From Saprospiraceae bacterium (GTDB lineage Bacteria; Bacteroidota; Bacteroidia; Chitinophagales; Saprospiraceae), in contig SLDF01000179.1 of NCBI GenBank assembly GCA_007125435.1, positions 1 through 8,255 on the forward strand: a DNA stretch of 8,255 nt. The letters run 5' to 3'. The position numbers and the translations under genes were made by a program. Positions 5,634-8,255 of the stretch are shown here, in pieces. The number at the start of each line of letters is the position of its first letter. The first letter of the stretch is position 1. Under the pieces are notes generated by a model, which did no database searches, had not been told where the DNA came from, and worked only from the letters and a program-made list of their open reading frames with translations.

Positions 5634-6554
5634 ATGGCAGACCATATTTTAGAATTAAAGAGTGTCAACAAGTCATATCGCGACCATCGTGCCGTCATAG
5701 ACTTGAGCTTTGACATGCCGGCTGGCACTATATTTGGTCTTCTTGGGCCGAATGGTGCCGGTAAGACATCAATGATCCGGATCATCAACTCCATTACAAG
5801 GGCTGACAGTGGGTCAATACTTTTTGACGGAGAGCCACTGGGAGAGCGACATCAGTCAGATATTGGCTATATGCCCGAGGAACGTGGCCTCTATAAAAAG
5901 ATGAAGGTCGGAGAGCAGCTGATGTATCTGGCGAGACTCAAAGGCATGCCCGACAAGAAGGCCAAAGAAGAGATACATACCTGGATGGAGCGCTTTGATA
6001 TAGTCTCATGGTACAATAAGAAAATCGAAGAGCTGTCCAAAGGGATGCAGCAAAAAATCCAGTTCATCTCTACAGTGGTCCACCGCCCTAAGTTGCTCAT
6101 TTTAGATGAACCGTTTTCTGGCCTGGATCCGATTAATACCAATCTTATCAAAGATGAAATAGTCGAACTTAATAATAGCGGTATCTCTGTCATATTCTCC
6201 ACACACCGTATGGAACAAGTGGATCAAATATGCAAGCACATGGTCATGATCAATAAGGGCCGAAAAGTCTTGGAAGGGCCAATTGATAAAGTCAAAGAAG
6301 ATTTCAAGCAAAATATTTTTACCATCGATTTTGATGGCGAGTTTCAAGAAGACCTCTTGCAAGCGTCCAATATCATAGAGAAGTTAGAAAACCGGATCAC
6401 TATTCAGTCCGATAACATTCTGGAGGCTAATCAGCTGCTGGATAGAATGATCAGATCAGGACTGACGATCAATGGTTTTAACGAGGTGCTTCCAACCATC
6501 AATGAGATATTTATTCGCAAAGCCAATGATGTCGATATTCATGCTCTTGCATAA
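5634..6554 (+). CDS. ABC transporter ATP-binding protein (NatA/YhaQ-like)
   Basis: The 306-residue protein is the ATPase subunit of an ABC exporter. The nucleotide-binding domain (about 5-215) has Walker A GPNGAGKT (38-45), the subfamily-specific IGYMPEERGLY around the Q-loop (77-87), signature LSKGMQQK (134-141), Walker B LLILDEP (154-160), D-loop SGLDP (162-166) and H-loop His201 in STHRMEQVD. A C-terminal regulatory region (about 220-300, DUF4162-like) follows and ends FIRKANDVDIHALA. PEERGLY together with this tail is typical of the NatA/YhaQ group paired with NatB/YhaP permeases, in which B. subtilis NatAB exports Na+. Other members have unknown cargo, so Na+ is not claimed here. The leader is A-rich with no strong Shine-Dalgarno site; GAGG at 5615-5618 is too far from the ATG. 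The permease gene follows 21 bases after the stop. Confidence 0.93.
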   Translation: MADHILELKSVNKSYRDHRAVIDLSFDMPAGTIFGLLGPNGAGKTSMIRIINSITRADSGSILFDGEPLGERHQSDIGYMPEERGLYKKMKVGEQLMYLARLKGMPDKKAKEEIHTWMERFDIVSWYNKKIEELSKGMQQKIQFISTVVHRPKLLILDEPFSGLDPINTNLIKDEIVELNNSGISVIFSTHRMEQVDQICKHMVMINKGRKVLEGPIDKVKEDFKQNIFTIDFDGEFQEDLLQASNIIEKLENRITIQSDNILEANQLLDRMIRSGLTINGFNEVLPTINEIFIRKANDVDIHALA

Positions 6555-6575
6555 CAAACAAGTAAACAGAAACCA

Positions 6576-7922
6576 ATGGAAAAGCTATTTTTAATCATAA
6601 AGCGAGAATACATTACAAGGGTCACTAAAAAGACCTTTATACTAGCCACCATCTTGACACCCCTGGCCTTTGCACTATTCATCGTAGTCGTGAGCGTCAT
6701 TTTTGCCTATCAAAGCGATGACGTCAAGAACATCATAATAAAAGATGAGGCTAACTTGCTCAATAAATCACTGGCAGATAGCAAGAGCCTATATTTTACA
6801 TTCTCTAATGAAACACTCGAAGAGCTAAAAGAGCGGTACAACAAGAAAGAGTACGACGGCATACTGGTCGTACCGCAAATCACAAACCCCGACCATTCAC
6901 GACATGTCGTCCAGTACTATTCAGATGATCAGCTCGACCCAGAGACGACACTAAGGTTGAAATCAGAACTGGAGAAGCGCCTGCGAAACTTTCAAATAGA
7001 CCGATTGGGCCTTGACGAGGCGACATTATCCAAGATAGATATGAGTGTCACGATTGACCCTGACTCCGTCAACAAAAAGGAGGGCGCGAAAGGCGATGAA
7101 AAAGCCTTCACCTCTCTCACCAGTATCGTAGCCGCAGGTATTGGTGGCGTCATGGGCGTCATCATGTACTTGATGGTATTCCTCAATGGCTCCATGGTCA
7201 TGCGATCAGTCATGGAAGAGAAGACCAACCGAATAGTAGAAGTCATGGTCTCATCAGTCAAGCCATTCGAGCTCATGCTTGGCAAGATCATAGGTGTCGG
7301 TGCAGTGGGTCTGACACAGTTTGCCATATGGGCCATACTCATTCCGCTCATAGTGATTGCAGCAGGCCTGATCATAGGTATTGACCCCGATCAGGCTATG
7401 GCAGCTCAGCAGAGCCAGGCCATGGGCAGTATGCCTGCGGGTATGGATGCGGACACCTTGGACCCATATGCCCTTATAGCCGAGATTCAGCGCATCAACT
7501 GGACATTGGTGATATCGATGTTTATTTTGTTTTTTATAGGTGGATTCTTCATATACAGCTCGTTATTTGCTGCTGTAGGATCAGCCATAGGCGATGATAT
7601 CGGAGAGGGTCAGTCATTGACCTTGCCCATTACCATACCCGTTATTCTGGCCTTTTATATCATGTTTGTTGCCATCCGGTCGCCCAATTCCAGCCTCGCT
7701 GTTTGGAGCTCGATATTTCCACTGTTTTCGCCTATCGTCATGCCGGCGCGTATGGCATTTAGCCCTCCGGCTTGGCAGATCGCACTATCAGCAGTCCTCC
7801 TCATTGGCACAGCCCTGTTTTTTGTATGGCTTTCGGGCAGGATCTACAGAGTAGGCATTCTCATGTACGGCAAGAAAGCCTCCTTCAAAGAGCTTTGGAA
7901 GTGGATATTCTACAAAGGTTAA
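6576..7922 (+). CDS. ABC transporter permease (NatB/YhaP-like, ABC-2 type)
   Basis: The 448-residue protein is the membrane subunit matching the preceding ATPase. Helix 1 (about 21-45) follows a short basic cytoplasmic start (LIIKREYITRVTKK), the usual ABC-2 exporter opening. A soluble extracytoplasmic domain (about 46-175) comes next. Then a group of about six helices begins near 178. Between the second and third helices lies the coupling motif EEKTNRIVEVMVSSVKPFELMLGKI (about 214-238), diagnostic for this family. A second outward loop (about 269-308) is rich in Met, Ala and Gln. The family exports Na+ or unidentified substrates; the cargo here is unknown. The length is normal for NatB/YhaP proteins and no frame damage is seen. 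It is co-transcribed with the ATPase gene, and no third gene follows. Confidence 0.92.
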   Translation: MEKLFLIIKREYITRVTKKTFILATILTPLAFALFIVVVSVIFAYQSDDVKNIIIKDEANLLNKSLADSKSLYFTFSNETLEELKERYNKKEYDGILVVPQITNPDHSRHVVQYYSDDQLDPETTLRLKSELEKRLRNFQIDRLGLDEATLSKIDMSVTIDPDSVNKKEGAKGDEKAFTSLTSIVAAGIGGVMGVIMYLMVFLNGSMVMRSVMEEKTNRIVEVMVSSVKPFELMLGKIIGVGAVGLTQFAIWAILIPLIVIAAGLIIGIDPDQAMAAQQSQAMGSMPAGMDADTLDPYALIAEIQRINWTLVISMFILFFIGGFFIYSSLFAAVGSAIGDDIGEGQSLTLPITIPVILAFYIMFVAIRSPNSSLAVWSSIFPLFSPIVMPARMAFSPPAWQIALSAVLLIGTALFFVWLSGRIYRVGILMYGKKASFKELWKWIFYKG

Positions 7923-7943
7923 TCAGGCACATTCATACCGAAA

Positions 7944-7977
7944 GCCAATAACGTGTTGGTCTGTTTTGTGTTGTTTT
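7944..7977 (+). terminator. Possible intrinsic terminator of the ABC operon
   Basis: CCAATA (7945-7950), loop acg, TGTTGG (7954-7959) forms a 6-bp stem with one wobble pair, flanked by a further G-T pair. A T-rich run broken by G follows (7960-7977). The stem is short and only moderately GC-rich. It lies 22 bases after the permease stop. The strong hairpins of block B just beyond could serve the same end. Confidence 0.35.
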
Positions 7978-8015
7978 GGGCGTGACCCTACGGGTCGGGC
8001 TATCCGCTTGTATTC
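7973..8015 (-). repeat. Dispersed repeat block B, inverted copy
   Basis: This is the reverse complement of the block at 633-675, with three substitutions in 43 bases by hand count. It contains GACCC-tac-GGGTC (7984-7996). Its GCCCAAAAC end faces the permease stop codon, about 50 bases away, whereas the 633-675 copy points its same end at the start of the acyltransferase gene. Confidence 0.85.
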
Positions 8016-8017
8016 CT

Positions 8018-8137
8018 GACTGTCTCATGGGCAGTCACTATGTATCTGGTGGCTTCCTCCGGTCGCCCCCAAATACATGTTCCTGCTTGCCATTCGTCAG
8101 CCACTCATATCGCTTCTATCCCTCACGCAGGAACGTG
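8018..8137. repeat. Cluster of three hairpins between blocks A and B of copy 3
   Basis: Three inverted repeats follow each other. The first is GACTGTC (8018-8024) with GGCAGTC (8030-8036), 7 bp with one wobble. The second is ATGTATCTGGTGGC (8040-8053) with GCCCCCAAATACAT (8065-8078), 12 of 14 paired. The third is CATGTTCCTGC (8076-8086) with GCAGGAACGTG (8127-8137), 10 of 11 plus a wobble; it shares three bases with the second, so the two compete at that edge. The cluster replaces the 7-bp tandem array that sits in the same place in copy 2. No open frame or known RNA family is apparent. Confidence 0.65.
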
Positions 8138-8160
8138 TTGCGGGTTACGGGTTGCGAGTT

Positions 8161-8255
8161 GTTTACGCTTCGCTGTTTAATGTTTGAGATACGCTGCGCT
8201 TTCTCAAACGTTTACGCTGCGTGGACTTTGTCCACTTCGCTGTTTAGGCTTGAAG
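8161..8255 (-). repeat. Modular hairpin repeat, block A, copy 3 (inverted, reaches window end)
   Basis: Read on the minus strand from 8255 it gives CTTCAAG, TAAACAGCG, hairpin 1 (GTGGAC, loop, GTCCAC; perfect, 8221-8235 on +), AGCGTAAAC, hairpin 2 (GTTTGAGA with TCTCAAAC; perfect, 8182-8209 on +) and the fused core TAAACAGCGAAGCGTAAAC (8161-8179). The tail GTAACCCGCAAC continues to about 8137. The window stops exactly at CTTCAAG, where copies 1 and 2 also begin, so the element may extend further. Confidence 0.85.

Noticed and set aside
5495..5713. 72-codon plus-strand frame overlapping the ABC ATPase start
   Set aside because: It runs into the ATPase gene in another frame and has no recognisable domain.
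484..8255. Composite transposon bounded by inverted repeats
   Set aside because: No transposase is present, the enclosed genes look like housekeeping functions on different strands, and a third copy of block A lies outside the pair. No target duplication can be seen.

Overview
The window looks like ordinary chromosomal DNA from a member of the Bacteroidota. The reasons are: a near-perfect Bacteroidota -7 promoter motif (TATCTTTA) ahead of the first gene, A-rich leaders in place of Shine-Dalgarno sites at most starts, an Nfu-type protein with an Nfu_N domain, and intergenic spaces packed with the hairpin-rich dispersed repeats typical of this phylum. I cannot place it below phylum; a Saprospiria-like bacterium is only a guess. 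Both ends of the window fall inside or beside copies of one repeat family, which would be expected if this is an assembly contig that broke at repeats (inference).

Layout. Bases 1-734 are non-coding and form a mosaic of repeats: two copies of a modular hairpin element (14-126 and 484-579), a purine-rich low-complexity stretch, a REP-like double hairpin (321-372), a 7-bp tandem repeat and a 43-bp block called B here (633-675). A PlsC-type acyltransferase gene follows (775-1338, +). It ends in a 4-base tail-to-tail overlap with a leftward cluster that reads, in transcription order, flippase (5099-3594), ferredoxin-NADP reductase-like flavoprotein (3529-2765), Nfu Fe-S protein (2734-2126) and inositol monophosphatase family protein (2123-1335). 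The gaps are 64, 30 and 2 bases. A divergent intergenic region (5100-5633) carries another dispersed repeat and a direct repeat. It leads into a rightward two-gene operon for a NatA/NatB-type ABC exporter (5634-6554 and 6576-7922). Bases 7923-8255 hold a possible terminator, an inverted copy of block B, a cluster of three hairpins and an inverted copy of the modular element.

How the genes fit together. The acyltransferase and flippase suggest envelope lipid and glycan synthesis, the flavoprotein and Nfu suggest redox and Fe-S maturation, and the ABC pair suggests export. All six proteins belong to known families and keep nearly all key motifs, so I see no new protein system. The part most worth a second look is the repeat. 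Three copies share the same rigid layout of conserved half-motifs around two hairpins, and the hairpin arms differ between copies while staying complementary. That compensatory pattern points to selection on, or propagation through, a folded nucleic acid.
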